Origin: Hymenobacter translucens
GTDB taxonomy: Bacteria; Bacteroidota; Bacteroidia; Cytophagales; Hymenobacteraceae
Length of the DNA: 64,000 nucleotides
NCBI RefSeq assembly: GCF_020685205.1
Contig: NZ_JAJERB010000006.1
Coordinates: 248,001 to 312,000 of the forward strand
Reading direction: 5' to 3'
This document shows, one piece after another, positions 42,653 to 51,479 of this stretch (position 1 is its first letter; the number at the start of each line of letters is the position of its first letter). The notes below the pieces were generated by a model. It made no database searches, was not told where the DNA came from, and saw only the letters and a list, made by a program, of their open reading frames with translations. The position numbers and the translations under genes are program-made.

Positions 42653-44572
42653 CTACTGAAACTGGCTTACCCCCGGCTGGCCGAAGCTGAAGTCGCTGAA
42701 GCCGTAGTAGAGGCTGTTGCTCTGGAAGATGCGCAGGCCGTTGTTGGTAAGCTGCCCGCGCGGGTAGTAGCCCAGCAAAAGCTGAATGGTGGGAATGGCA
42801 ATGTACTCGTTGCGGAAGCGCAGCCCCAGCCCGAACCCGGTGTAGGGCGTCTCGCGCATCAGCTGCGACTGCCGGGGCGAGTCCGTAATCCAGGCCGCGT
42901 CCACGAAGGCAATGCCGGCCAGGCGGAAGCCCAGCAGCGACACCGGCGTAAACACGTTGGTTTCGTAGTTGACCACGTAGCGGCTGGTGCCCTGCAACAG
43001 CTCGGTGGGCCGGAAGCCGCGCAGGCCCCGGTCGCCCTCGATAAACAGCTGCTGCTCCCCGGGCTGGCGGCGGTAGCCCAGGGTGGCCCGGTTCCACAGA
43101 AAGTGCCGCCACTGGTAGTTGCCGGTATGAAACAGGCGGGTGAAGTACAGCACCTGGGCCTTGAGCACGCCCTGCTGCCAGTCGGAGCCCCGGATAAACG
43201 AGCTGAACTCGGCGCCCAGGTACAGGAATCCGCGCTGCCGGCTGAAGGAGGCCGCGGCGGCCTGCACACCCACGTAGCGGCGCAGACCGGTTTCGTTGAA
43301 GTCGATGCCCGAAGTCAGGCTAAACAACGTGCCGGTCGGGATGTCCTCGGTGCGGCCAAAGCCATACAGGTACTTATCCTTATAGTAGCGCCGCACGGTG
43401 TAGCCCACCGTAGCCAGGGCCACCGAGTAGTTGGTGTAGGCCGGGGTGGCGCGGGCAGTGTACGCCGTATGAATAAATCGGCCCGATACGATAATGCGCC
43501 CCGGGTTCTCGTAGCCCAGGTCGTAGCTTTTCAGCTGAAAGGCCCGGCCCACCCAGGCGTCGGCGGTGCTGTAGCGCAAAGCCCCGAACTTGTAGGGCTC
43601 CCCCGGCGGAGGCGAGTTGATGGGTACCTCGCGGTTGAACACGTCAAACGACACGGCCCCGGCGTAGTGAGTGTTTACGGACACGAAATCCCGCCCTACC
43701 GATACGCCGCCGGTCTGGTACTGGTACTCGTCACGGTAGCGGATCTGCGCGTTTACGAATTTGCGGAAGGGCATCACGTAAAAGCCGTTGAAGGCCCAGG
43801 GCTGGGGGTCGCGGCGGCCGTATTCGTAGATGCCGCGCATCTGGTGGCCCTGGCCCAGGAAGTTTTCGTCGTGGATGTTGAAGATGCCCGCGCCCACGTC
43901 GCGCAGCTGGTACGACACGCCCAGGCTAAACAAATCCTTGGTCACGATCTGAATGTCAACGCTGTCGTCGGTGCTGGTTTTCTCGTTTACCAGCACCCGG
44001 GCATCCACCAGGTAGGCCGTGGAGCGCAGCAGGCGCTCCGACTCGGCCAGATCCTGGGGGTCGAGCTCCTGGCCGACCCGAAACAGCAGAATCTGGCGGA
44101 TGCGGGCCCGGCTGGTGGTCATGTGAATCAGGTTGCCGCCCTTTTCCACGATGTTGCGCGGCACCCGGGTGGTGTCGGTAATGCTGTAGCCGAACGCGTC
44201 GAGGGGCTTGATGTCGATGCTGCGCACAATCTTGAAGTTGTGCTGGTCGTACTGCCGGTCGAGCAGGCCCGCGTCGAGGCCGGCCTGCTCCTCGCGCCGC
44301 TCCCGGAAATCGAAGATGGCGGAGGCCACCTTGCCGGCAATGGTTTTGCGCTTAGTGTAGGCTTTCAGGCCGGTCAGAATCTTTTCCTCGTCGAAGCGCC
44401 GCCGCAGCGAGTCGCGCTTCAGGGCCGTGGCCGCGCGGGCGCGGGCCGAGTCGGGCGCCGGCTTTGCGGTCGGCTCCTGCGCCACTGCCGGAATGGCCAG
44501 CAGCCCGGCCAGCAAAAGCAGGCAGCAGTGGCGAAACAGGCAGACAGCGGTAAGCGGAAAGGACAGGGGCAT
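42653..44572 (-). CDS. Omp85-like outer-membrane protein
   Basis: 639 residues. Signal peptide 1 to about 31 ('AIPAVAQ'). A charged region (about 35-85) precedes one POTRA-like domain (about 110-185, 'IRQILLFRVGQELDPQDLAE'), then a long barrel. The barrel includes 'LFIEGDRGLRGFRPTELLQG', a version of the conserved Omp85 RGF loop, and 'FVDAAWITDS'. Such proteins insert or move proteins across the outer membrane. With one clear POTRA it is unlikely to be the main BamA. ATG 44572 begins the signal peptide. Confidence 0.83.
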   Translation of the reverse strand: MPLSFPLTAVCLFRHCCLLLLAGLLAIPAVAQEPTAKPAPDSARARAATALKRDSLRRRFDEEKILTGLKAYTKRKTIAGKVASAIFDFRERREEQAGLDAGLLDRQYDQHNFKIVRSIDIKPLDAFGYSITDTTRVPRNIVEKGGNLIHMTTSRARIRQILLFRVGQELDPQDLAESERLLRSTAYLVDARVLVNEKTSTDDSVDIQIVTKDLFSLGVSYQLRDVGAGIFNIHDENFLGQGHQMRGIYEYGRRDPQPWAFNGFYVMPFRKFVNAQIRYRDEYQYQTGGVSVGRDFVSVNTHYAGAVSFDVFNREVPINSPPPGEPYKFGALRYSTADAWVGRAFQLKSYDLGYENPGRIIVSGRFIHTAYTARATPAYTNYSVALATVGYTVRRYYKDKYLYGFGRTEDIPTGTLFSLTSGIDFNETGLRRYVGVQAAAASFSRQRGFLYLGAEFSSFIRGSDWQQGVLKAQVLYFTRLFHTGNYQWRHFLWNRATLGYRRQPGEQQLFIEGDRGLRGFRPTELLQGTSRYVVNYETNVFTPVSLLGFRLAGIAFVDAAWITDSPRQSQLMRETPYTGFGLGLRFRNEYIAIPTIQLLLGYYPRGQLTNNGLRIFQSNSLYYGFSDFSFGQPGVSQFQ

Positions 44573-45055
44573 TGGGGTGGCCGTCCAACCTGAAAACCCG
44601 GCAGGGCGGCGGTTCGGCACATTAAAATTACGACAAGAAGTTCAGCTTGGGCAAGAGGTCCGCTTGTCTGAAGGCCGCCGCTGCGGAGGCAGAGCCGGCA
44701 CGCCGGTAGAAAGGCGGTCATGCAGAGCGCAGCGAAGCATCTCGCGTGCTGCTGTTGTTGGGGAAAGAACGGCATGCCAAGCAGAAGGCGCATCAAGCCA
44801 GGGAAGCCTCCTTACCGCTTCGTTGGGGGAATAATTCACCAAGCAGTAGAAATGCTTCGCAGGGCGGATGCCAGTTCAAGCAGGACGTTCTCTTTTTAGC
44901 GGCGGACCTCCTGGCGCCAGTACGCGAGATGCTTCGCCTTCGCTCTGCATGACGATACCAAAGCGGTGTGCCAAACTGGGGCACAGGAAAGGGAAAAGGA
45001 CAACTTTTCCCGCCCCGCCCGAAACCTTTCCTAAAAAAATTAGCTTAAAACACTG
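44573..45055. other. Gene-free interval holding a dispersed palindrome
   Basis: Between the divergent Omp85-like and radical-SAM genes. Apart from the repeat at 44717-44953 and a promoter next to the radical-SAM gene, I see no coding region or RNA. Confidence 0.5.
44717..44953. repeat. Dispersed palindromic element, copy 1
   Basis: Left end GTCATGCAGAGCGCAGCGAA, continuing AGCATCTCGCG, to 44751; right end (44923-44953) reads CGCGAGATGCTTCGC then CTTCGCTCTGCATGAC. The ends are inverted copies of about 30 bp around a 170-bp centre that includes a third partial AATGCTTCGC. The same ends occur at 56437-56547. Confidence 0.85.
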
Positions 45056-45086
45056 TTGTCTATCTGCGGACAAACAGTTATTTTTA
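45056..45086 (+). promoter_or_regulatory. Promoter TTG-N20-TATTTTTA
   Basis: TTG (45056-45058) and TATTTTTA (45079-45086) are spaced 20 bases apart; only the last base departs from TAnnTTTG. It is 18 bases upstream of the radical-SAM gene ATG. Confidence 0.55.
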
Positions 45087-45104
45087 AGCCGTAAAAGGAA
45101 CTAA

Positions 45105-46370
45105 ATGAACGAGCGGATTCAGGAAAAGCTAAGCATATTGGCAGATGCCGCCAAGTATGACGTGTCGTGCTCCAGCAGCGGCGGCAAGCGCAAAAACGAG
45201 AACCGCGGCCTTGGCAACGCCGAAGGAATGGGCATCTGTCACTCCTTTACCGAGGACGGCCGCTGCGTATCCCTGCTCAAGATCCTGCTGACCAACTACT
45301 GCATCTTCGACTGCGCCTACTGCGTGTCGCGCCGCTCGAACGACGTGAAGCGCGCCGCCTTTACCGTCGACGAAGTCGTGGACCTGACCATGAACTTCTA
45401 CCGCCGCAACTACATCGAGGGGCTGTTCCTGAGCTCGGGCATCTTCAAAAGCTCCGACTACACGATGGAGCGGCTGGTGCGCATCATCAAAAAGCTGCGC
45501 ACCGAGCATAAGTTCAACGGCTACATCCACGTCAAGACGATTCCCGGCGCCTCGCCCGAGCTGATCCAGGAAGCCGGCCTTTACGCCGACCGCCTGAGCG
45601 TGAACATCGAGCTGCCCTCCGAGCTGAGTCTGACCACGCTGGCGCCGGAGAAGAACTACCAGGAGATTCTGACGCCCATGGGCCAGATTCGGGACGGCAT
45701 CGTGCAGAACAAGGAGGAAAAGGCGCTGTTCAAGAAAGTGCCGGCTTTTGCCGCCGCCGGGCAAAGCACCCAGCTGATCGTGGGCGCCTCGGCCGAAACC
45801 GACCACCAGATCATCAAGCTCACCGACTCGCTCTACAAAGGCTACGGCCTGAAGCGCGTCTACTACTCGGGCTACATCCCGGTCACCGACGATGCCCGCC
45901 TGCCCCAGGTAACGCAGCCCCCGGTTATCCGGGAGCACCGCCTCTACCAGACCGACTGGCTGATGCGCTTCTACGGGTTCGAAGCCGATGAAATTCTGGA
46001 CCCCGCGCATCCCTATCTCGACCTGGAAATTGACCCCAAGCTCGCCTGGGCCCTGCGTAACCGCCACGTGTTTCCGGTCGATATCAACTCGGCCGACTAC
46101 GAGATGATTCTGCGCATTCCCGGCGTGGGCGCCCGCTCGGCCAAGCGCATCGTGGCCGCCCGCCGCTTTGCTCCCCTGTCGCTCGACCACCTGGCCAAGT
46201 TTGGCGTGGTGCTGAAGCGGGCCAAGTTCTTCATTACCTGCCGTGGCCAGGCCCTCGATGCCCGGGAGTACGACGAGCAGACCATCCGCCGCCAGATCCT
46301 GTTCGGCGCCGGCTCGGTCCGCTCGGCCCTTGTCACCCAGCAGCTCGACCTGTTCGCGCAGGCATCTTAG
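45105..46370 (+). CDS. Putative DNA modification/repair radical SAM protein (TIGR03916 type)
   Basis: 421 residues. The radical-SAM cluster motif CxxxCxxC is Cys66, Cys70, Cys73 ('TNYCIFDCAYC'). The family opening 'KLSILADAAKYDVSCSSSG' and 'FLSSGIFKSSDYTMERLV' are present. A helix-hairpin-helix at about 326-356 ('IPGVGARSAKRI') suggests DNA binding. This family normally lies next to a DUF4130/TIGR03915 protein, and that partner is found at 47620, after two intervening ORFs. The chemistry is unproven; a DNA-repair role is inferred from domains and partner. Confidence 0.9.
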   Translation: MNERIQEKLSILADAAKYDVSCSSSGGKRKNENRGLGNAEGMGICHSFTEDGRCVSLLKILLTNYCIFDCAYCVSRRSNDVKRAAFTVDEVVDLTMNFYRRNYIEGLFLSSGIFKSSDYTMERLVRIIKKLRTEHKFNGYIHVKTIPGASPELIQEAGLYADRLSVNIELPSELSLTTLAPEKNYQEILTPMGQIRDGIVQNKEEKALFKKVPAFAAAGQSTQLIVGASAETDHQIIKLTDSLYKGYGLKRVYYSGYIPVTDDARLPQVTQPPVIREHRLYQTDWLMRFYGFEADEILDPAHPYLDLEIDPKLAWALRNRHVFPVDINSADYEMILRIPGVGARSAKRIVAARRFAPLSLDHLAKFGVVLKRAKFFITCRGQALDAREYDEQTIRRQILFGAGSVRSALVTQQLDLFAQAS

Positions 46371-46424
46371 AAGGTGAAGCCATGAACCGCTGACGCCTGC
46401 CTCCTGCCGCTGCAACCTTCTTTT

Positions 46425-46475
46425 CCAATCATAGATCATCCATTCACCAGTTCACAACCCCCAATTCACTTACTT
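46425..46475. repeat. Possible single-arm heptamer repeat
   Basis: Units CATTCAC, CAGTTCA, CAACCCC, CAATTCA and CTTACTT can be read in 7-base steps between the radical-SAM stop and a small ORF. There is no clear inverted arm. It may be a decayed member of the heptamer class or chance. Confidence 0.35.
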
Positions 46476-46477
46476 CC

Positions 46478-46651
46478 ATGACTGTTTCCCACCGCGGTGC
46501 CGACGCGTCGGCCGCTACCCCAACCACTGAAACGATGAAAGTTGCCCGCCTCGCCTGCTGCTGCAAGCTCAGCGACCTGCTCCCCATTGTGCGGCAGCTC
46601 CACGAAGCCGAGCGGGCCAAAAGCACGGCCCGCAAAGGCCAGGCCGCGTAG
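46478..46651 (+). CDS. Possible small protein, 57 residues
   Basis: ATG 46478 to TAG 46649-46651. Polar N-terminus, then 'MKVARLACCCKLSDLLPIVR' with three adjacent cysteines, and a basic C-terminus ('ARKGQAA'). No homologue is recalled. It sits between the radical-SAM gene and the hydrolase on the same strand; an internal ATG at 46535 would give a 38-residue form. Confidence 0.4.
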   Translation: MTVSHRGADASAATPTTETMKVARLACCCKLSDLLPIVRQLHEAERAKSTARKGQAA

Positions 46652-46734
46652 CCATCCGGGCGGAAAAACCGGCATGCGCAGGCCCCCTGCGGGCTTGCCG
46701 GCAACCTCCCGGCTTCATTCCGGTATAGCCGCTT

Positions 46735-47601
46735 ATGGCGTATGAGCTCGAACATCATCAGGTGGCAACCAACGGGCTGCACGTGCACGTGGTGCAGTGC
46801 GGCCCGCCTATCGGCCCTCTGGTGATTCTGCTGCACGGCTTCCCGGAGTTCTGGTTTGGCTGGCGAGGGCAGATTCAGGCCCTGGCCGCCGCCGGCTACC
46901 GCGTCTGGGTTCCCGACCAGCGGGGCTATAACCTTAGCGACAAGCCCCGTCCGGTAGCCTCTTACACCATCGACCAGCTTGGGGCCGATGTGCTTGGCCT
47001 CCTTACTGCGGCGGGCCGCCCCAGCGCCCGAATCGTGGGTCACGACTGGGGCGCGGCTGTCGTCTGGTGGCTGGCAATGCACCATCCCGATAAAATCGAG
47101 CGGGCGGCTGTGCTGAACGTGCCCCACCCGGCGGTGCTAAGCCGCACGTTGCGCCGGAGCCCCAAGCAGCTGCTCAAAAGCTGGTATATATTCTTTTTTC
47201 AGCTGCCCTGGCTGCCGGAAAAGCTGCTGCGCCGGAAAAACTGGCTTCTGGCCCGCCGCACGTTGCAGGAAACCAGCCGCCGGGGCACCTTTTCCGCGGT
47301 GGACCTGCAGCAGTACGAACAGGCCTGGTCCCAGCCCGGGGCCATGACTGGTATGATCAACTGGTACCGGGCCGCCGCGCGCTACGCCCGTCGGCTGGCC
47401 CGGCCCGGGCGGGTGACGGTGCCGGTGCATATTATCTGGGGCCGGCGCGACGCTTTCTTAACGGCCGGCATGGCCCGGCAAAGCCTGGCGTACTGCAACG
47501 ACGGGCAGCTTACCTACTTCGACAAAGCCACACACTGGGTGCAGCACGAAGAGGCCGAAGCGGTGAATGAGCTGCTTTTACGGTTTCTCAAGCCTGCCTA
47601 A
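46735..47601 (+). CDS. Alpha/beta hydrolase, epoxide hydrolase-like
   Basis: 288 residues. The oxyanion motif is 'LLHGFPEFWFGWR' (HGFPE), and the nucleophile is Asp in 'IVGHDWGAAVVWW', the epoxide hydrolase/haloalkane dehalogenase signature. The acid is in 'WGRRDAFLT' and the base His in 'KATHWVQHE'. Cap-domain tyrosines ('INWYRAAARY') favour epoxide hydrolase. There is no signal peptide. It lies between the two halves of a DNA-repair gene pair; whether it works with them is unknown. Confidence 0.87.
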   Translation: MAYELEHHQVATNGLHVHVVQCGPPIGPLVILLHGFPEFWFGWRGQIQALAAAGYRVWVPDQRGYNLSDKPRPVASYTIDQLGADVLGLLTAAGRPSARIVGHDWGAAVVWWLAMHHPDKIERAAVLNVPHPAVLSRTLRRSPKQLLKSWYIFFFQLPWLPEKLLRRKNWLLARRTLQETSRRGTFSAVDLQQYEQAWSQPGAMTGMINWYRAAARYARRLARPGRVTVPVHIIWGRRDAFLTAGMARQSLAYCNDGQLTYFDKATHWVQHEEAEAVNELLLRFLKPA

Positions 47602-47619
47602 ACGGTTGACCATCCGCCT

Positions 47620-48555
47620 ATGAGCCGCTCCCTGACTCCGCTCAACCGCCCTTCCCAAACTCCCGCTACGCGGGCAGACGCAGTGCCGCGGCCGGGCGCG
47701 CCGGAACTCACTGCTCCCGCGCTGGACTACACCTACGACGGCTCGTTTGAGGGGCTGCTGACGGTCTTGTTCACCATTTACGACCGGAAAGCCGCACCCA
47801 ACAGCATTCAGCCCGTGGGCGCGGTGCAGGGCGGATTGTTTGCCCAGCCCCTGCTGGTGGAAACGCACGAGGCCACCGCGGCCCGGGTGTGGGACGGACT
47901 GCTGCGCCACATGGACCAGGAAGCCCGGACCCGGCTGTTTCACGCCTTTCTGAGCGAGCAGCCCGACCGGGAGCGGCTCATCTTTCGGTACGCCGACCTG
48001 GCCATGCGTGCCGGCCGGGACATTGCCGACAACTACGCCGACGACAACGTGCGCCGGGTGGCCCACCTGAGCCAGCAGATGGGCCGGGAAAAGCACCGGA
48101 TGGAGGCCTTCGTCCGCTTCGAGCGTACCGCCGACGACCTGTACCACGCCACCATCGAGCCCGACTTCGACGTGCTGCCCCTGATTGCGCCCCACTTCAC
48201 CAAGCGCTACGCCGACCAGCGCTGGCTGATTTTCGACCGGCGCCGCGGCTACGGCCTGTACTACGACCTGCACGGCACCGACATCGTGCAGTTTGAGGCC
48301 GCAGCGGCTGCTCCCCGCAGGGGCAGCGGGGTTTCGGCCACCGTGCTCGACGAGCGGGAGCCGCTCTATAGGGTTCTCTGGCAAACCTATTTCGACCACG
48401 TCAACATTCCGGAGCGCCGCAACCTGAAGCTGCACCGCCGGCAGCTGCCGCTGCGCTACTGGAAGTACCTGAGCGAAAAGCAGCCCCGGGAAATGCGGTT
48501 CGAGCCCATCCGCAACAAGCGCCCGCCGGGACCGTCCGGCTTGCAGCAGTCCTAA
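47620..48555 (+). CDS. DUF4130 / TIGR03915 family putative DNA repair protein
   Basis: 311 residues. After a variable N-terminus (1-35), 'YTYDGSFEGLLTVLFTIYDR' begins the family domain. Family features continue with 'MDQEARTRLFHAFLSEQPDR', 'GREKHRMEAFVRF' and 'LIAPHFTKRYADQRWLIFD'. The C-terminus has 'PERRNLKLHRRQLPLRYWKYL'. Members are uracil-DNA-glycosylase-like and pair with the radical-SAM protein at 45105. It follows the hydrolase gene by 18 bases, so they are likely co-transcribed. Confidence 0.88.
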   Translation: MSRSLTPLNRPSQTPATRADAVPRPGAPELTAPALDYTYDGSFEGLLTVLFTIYDRKAAPNSIQPVGAVQGGLFAQPLLVETHEATAARVWDGLLRHMDQEARTRLFHAFLSEQPDRERLIFRYADLAMRAGRDIADNYADDNVRRVAHLSQQMGREKHRMEAFVRFERTADDLYHATIEPDFDVLPLIAPHFTKRYADQRWLIFDRRRGYGLYYDLHGTDIVQFEAAAAAPRRGSGVSATVLDEREPLYRVLWQTYFDHVNIPERRNLKLHRRQLPLRYWKYLSEKQPREMRFEPIRNKRPPGPSGLQQS

Positions 48556-48570
48556 AGCGGCCTACCTTTG
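48541..48570 (+). promoter_or_regulatory. rfbD promoter, TTG-N19-TACCTTTG
   Basis: TTG (48541-48543) and TACCTTTG (48563-48570) fit the Bacteroidota consensus exactly with 19-base spacing. It overlaps the end of the previous gene and lies 52 bases before the rfbD ATG. Confidence 0.7.
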
Positions 48571-48622
48571 CCGGGCGGCCCAACCGGCTGCTAATACTTG
48601 ATTCATTTAAGCGGCGTAGTAC

Positions 48623-49480
48623 ATGGGTAGCATTCTGGTTTTTGGCGCATCCGGTCAGTTGGGGCAGTGTCTGGCGCACGTAGCGCGGGAAAGAAATACC
48701 GCCGGCATCGTGTTCCTGCCCGAAGAGGAAGGCAACATCCTCGATACGGCCGGGCTGGCCGCTATTTTCGCGAAGCATCAGCCCGCCTACTGCATCAACT
48801 GCGCCGCCTACACCGCCGTTGACAAGGCGGAGGACGAGGTGGAACTGGCCCGCAAGGTCAACCGCGACGGGGTGGAGAACCTGAGCCGGCTGTGCGCCGG
48901 GCACAACACCATTCTGATTCAGATTTCCACCGATTTCGTGTTTGCCGGTACCGGCAACCAGCCCCTGCTCGAAACCGACGAAGCCGCGCCCATCAGCGTC
49001 TACGGCCTGACCAAGCTGGAAGGCGAGCAGGTCATTCCCGCGCACACCGAGCGGTTCTTCATCCTGCGCACCAGCTGGCTGTATTCCGAGTACGCCGGCA
49101 ACTTCGTGAAAACGATGCTCAAGCTGGGCCGGGACCGGGACGAGCTGCGCGTGATCTGGGACCAGCTGGGCACGCCCACTTACGCCATCGACCTGGCCGG
49201 CTGCATCCTGACGATTATCGAAACCGGCAGCCAGCAGTTCGGCACGTACCATTACAGCAACGAGGGCGTCACCTCGTGGTACGACTTTGCCACCGCCATC
49301 TTTGAGCTGAGCCAAACGCCCGTCCGAACCATCCCGATCCGCACGGCGGAGTATCCGACCAAAGCTACCCGGCCGCCGTATTCGGTAATGGATAAGACCA
49401 AAGCCAAAACCCAGCTGGGCGTAGCTATTCCGCACTGGCGCAGCAGCCTGCAGGTTTGTATCAGCTGCCTGGCCGGGTAG
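48623..49480 (+). CDS. rfbD: dTDP-4-dehydrorhamnose reductase
   Basis: 285 residues, RmlD/RfbD type (EC 1.1.1.133), last step of dTDP-L-rhamnose synthesis for surface polysaccharide. The NAD(P) motif is 'VFGASGQLGQCLA'; 'INCAAYTAVDKAEDE' and the catalytic YxxxK in 'VYGLTKLEGE' are present, as is 'LRTSWLYSEYAGNFVKTM'. rfbA, rfbB and rfbC are not adjacent. Confidence 0.93.
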   Translation: MGSILVFGASGQLGQCLAHVARERNTAGIVFLPEEEGNILDTAGLAAIFAKHQPAYCINCAAYTAVDKAEDEVELARKVNRDGVENLSRLCAGHNTILIQISTDFVFAGTGNQPLLETDEAAPISVYGLTKLEGEQVIPAHTERFFILRTSWLYSEYAGNFVKTMLKLGRDRDELRVIWDQLGTPTYAIDLAGCILTIIETGSQQFGTYHYSNEGVTSWYDFATAIFELSQTPVRTIPIRTAEYPTKATRPPYSVMDKTKAKTQLGVAIPHWRSSLQVCISCLAG

Positions 49481-49511
49481 CTGGAGGCTGCCGTTGAGCC
49501 GGCCAAACGAT

Positions 49512-50717
49512 TCAGTTCCGGGCATAGAACCGGTTGGCCAGAAAAGCCAGCACGACAAAGCCCAGTCCGGCTGCGCACACGCCGGGCCAGGCGCCGTGCG
49601 TCCAGGCCAGCCCGCCCGTGATGGAGCCCACCGAGCCCCCGATAAAGTAAGCCGTCATGTACACAGTGTTCAGCCGGCTACGGGCCTCGGGCACCAGGGT
49701 GAAAATCAGGGACTGGTTGGAAATGTGGGTAGCCTGCACACCTACGTCGAGCAGAATCACGCCCACTACCAGGCCCGCCACCCAGGTGCCGCCGAATCCG
49801 AGAATGCCGTAGGCCACCAGGGCCAGTAGGATGCCGGCGGTGATGGTGTAGTCCGGGCCCCGGGTGTCGGCGGCTTTTCCGGCCCACGGCGCGGCCAGGG
49901 CTCCAACGGCCCCAATCAGCCCGAAAAAGCCGGCTACGTCGCTACCGTAGCGAAAAGGTGGGCCCTCCAGGTAAAACGCCAGCGTAGTCCAGAACACGCT
50001 GAAAGAGGCAAACAGCGCGGCCCCGACCAGGGCGGCCCGGCGCAGGGCCTTCTGCTCCCGGGTAAGCGTCAGTAATGACTTCATCAGGGAGCCGTAGGTG
50101 CCGGCAAAGGTGGGCTGGTCGGTGGGCAGGCGCAGGGCCAGCACCCCGCCGAGCACCACCATCATGGCCGCCCCGATGCCGAACATGGTGCGCCAGCCAA
50201 AGTGGGCACCCACGTAGCCGCTCAGGGTGCGCGACAGCAGAATGCCGATCAGCAGGCCGCTCATCACCCGGCCCACAATGCGGCCCCGGTCGGCGTCCGG
50301 CGCCAGGTGTGCCGCCATGGGTACCAGCAGCTGGGGCACGGCGGACAGAATGCCGATCAGCACGCTGGCGGCGGCCAGGATGGCGAACGAAGGGGCCACC
50401 GCCGCCAGAGCCATGCAGGCGGCCGCGCCCAGCAGCATCAGCACCATCAGGCGCTTGCGCTCCAGCTTGTCGCCCAGTGGCACCACGAACAGCATGCCCA
50501 GGGTGTAGCCCAGCTGGGTAGCCGTGGCCACGAGGCTGGCGCTGCTGTCGGAGAGGTGAAACGTGCGCCCAATGGCGGCCAGCAGGGGCTGGTTATAGTA
50601 GATATTGGCTACCACCAGCCCGCAGGTGATGGCCATCAGCCACACCAGGCCGGGGCCCAGGACCGGATGGGCGGATCCGGGTACCGGCCGGGCCGGCGCG
50701 GGGAAAGCGTTTTTCAT
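49512..50717 (-). CDS. MFS transporter
   Basis: 401 residues with about 12 membrane helices. The loop-2 motif 'GDKLERKRLMVLMLL' and N-terminal 'NIYYNQPLLAAIGRTF' are those of YnfM/SotB-like drug or metabolite exporters. The substrate is not predictable. It is convergent with rfbD. Confidence 0.88.
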   Translation of the reverse strand: MKNAFPAPARPVPGSAHPVLGPGLVWLMAITCGLVVANIYYNQPLLAAIGRTFHLSDSSASLVATATQLGYTLGMLFVVPLGDKLERKRLMVLMLLGAAACMALAAVAPSFAILAAASVLIGILSAVPQLLVPMAAHLAPDADRGRIVGRVMSGLLIGILLSRTLSGYVGAHFGWRTMFGIGAAMMVVLGGVLALRLPTDQPTFAGTYGSLMKSLLTLTREQKALRRAALVGAALFASFSVFWTTLAFYLEGPPFRYGSDVAGFFGLIGAVGALAAPWAGKAADTRGPDYTITAGILLALVAYGILGFGGTWVAGLVVGVILLDVGVQATHISNQSLIFTLVPEARSRLNTVYMTAYFIGGSVGSITGGLAWTHGAWPGVCAAGLGFVVLAFLANRFYARN

Positions 50718-50953
50718 TCGTCAGAGAGCTGCGGTTAGCGCAGAATTGGCTAACCGGAAACCCGGGTTAATAGTTGTGAAAAGCAGGCCTTGGCTGCCGG
50801 GGAAGCCAGCCGGGGGTTAAGTAACGTCTGGCCCGGCCCGGGCGGTGCAGCCCGTCGCGTGCCGGATGAATATGCGCCCGGCAAGATTTTACGGCGTGGA
50901 GCCTACCAACGTCGCCCTTGCTGCGTATGGCATAGTTCGACCTTCCTTAGCGC

Positions 50954-51406
50954 ATGGAAAACAGCTCCGCTTCAAGTACCCGCTTTATTGACCTTTCCTA
51001 CCGACCCGATCTGAAAATCCTGGTGATTCGCTGGCTGTCCGTGGCTACCGACGAGGAGATCCGCCAGGTGTACCGAAGCGTGGAGGAAGCAGCCCAGGAC
51101 CAGTGCCGGTTCTGGCTTGTGGATGCCCGCCGCCGCCCTAGCTTCAGCCCGGTTATTACCCAGTGGCTGTTTGAGGAATTTTCGCCCCGCGTGGCCCAGC
51201 GCTTCGGTGGCCCGCTGTTCTTCAGCTACCTGGTAGCTCCGGTTCACCTGGCCGATGCCCAGGAGTTTCTGCGCACCCAGGTGCTGCCCGCCGGGCCTTC
51301 ATTGCCTTACCGCCTCCACTACGCCAGTGAGGAAGGCGAAGCTACGGACTGGCTGCTTCAGTCCCGGCAGTCGGAGGCGGGGCGCGCGGTGCCCACGACG
51401 AAGTAA
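50954..51406 (+). CDS. Conserved protein of unknown function, STAS-like fold possible
   Basis: 150 residues with no signal peptide or membrane segment. 'FIDLSYRPDLKILVIRWLS' then 'CRFWLVDARRRPSFSPVITQ' alternates strand and helix in a way that recalls SpoIIAA/STAS-like proteins common in Hymenobacter-type genomes. No catalytic motif. The assignment is weak. Confidence 0.65.
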   Translation: MENSSASSTRFIDLSYRPDLKILVIRWLSVATDEEIRQVYRSVEEAAQDQCRFWLVDARRRPSFSPVITQWLFEEFSPRVAQRFGGPLFFSYLVAPVHLADAQEFLRTQVLPAGPSLPYRLHYASEEGEATDWLLQSRQSEAGRAVPTTK

Positions 51407-51440
51407 GCAGCGGCCGTACCCAGGTTCGGGCCCGCCGGTG

Positions 51441-51448
51441 TAGCTTTA
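51441..51448 (+). promoter_or_regulatory. Candidate -7 element TAGCTTTA
   Basis: Differs from TAnnTTTG only in the last base and lies 31 bases upstream of the ATG at 51480. No -33 TTG is clear. Confidence 0.35.
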
Positions 51449-51479
51449 GCACCGGTTAATCTCCCCGGCGCCTGTAAGA

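Noticed and set aside
42566..44593. 675-codon plus-strand frame
   Set aside because: Antisense shadow of the Omp85-like gene; composition typical of reversed GC-rich coding DNA.
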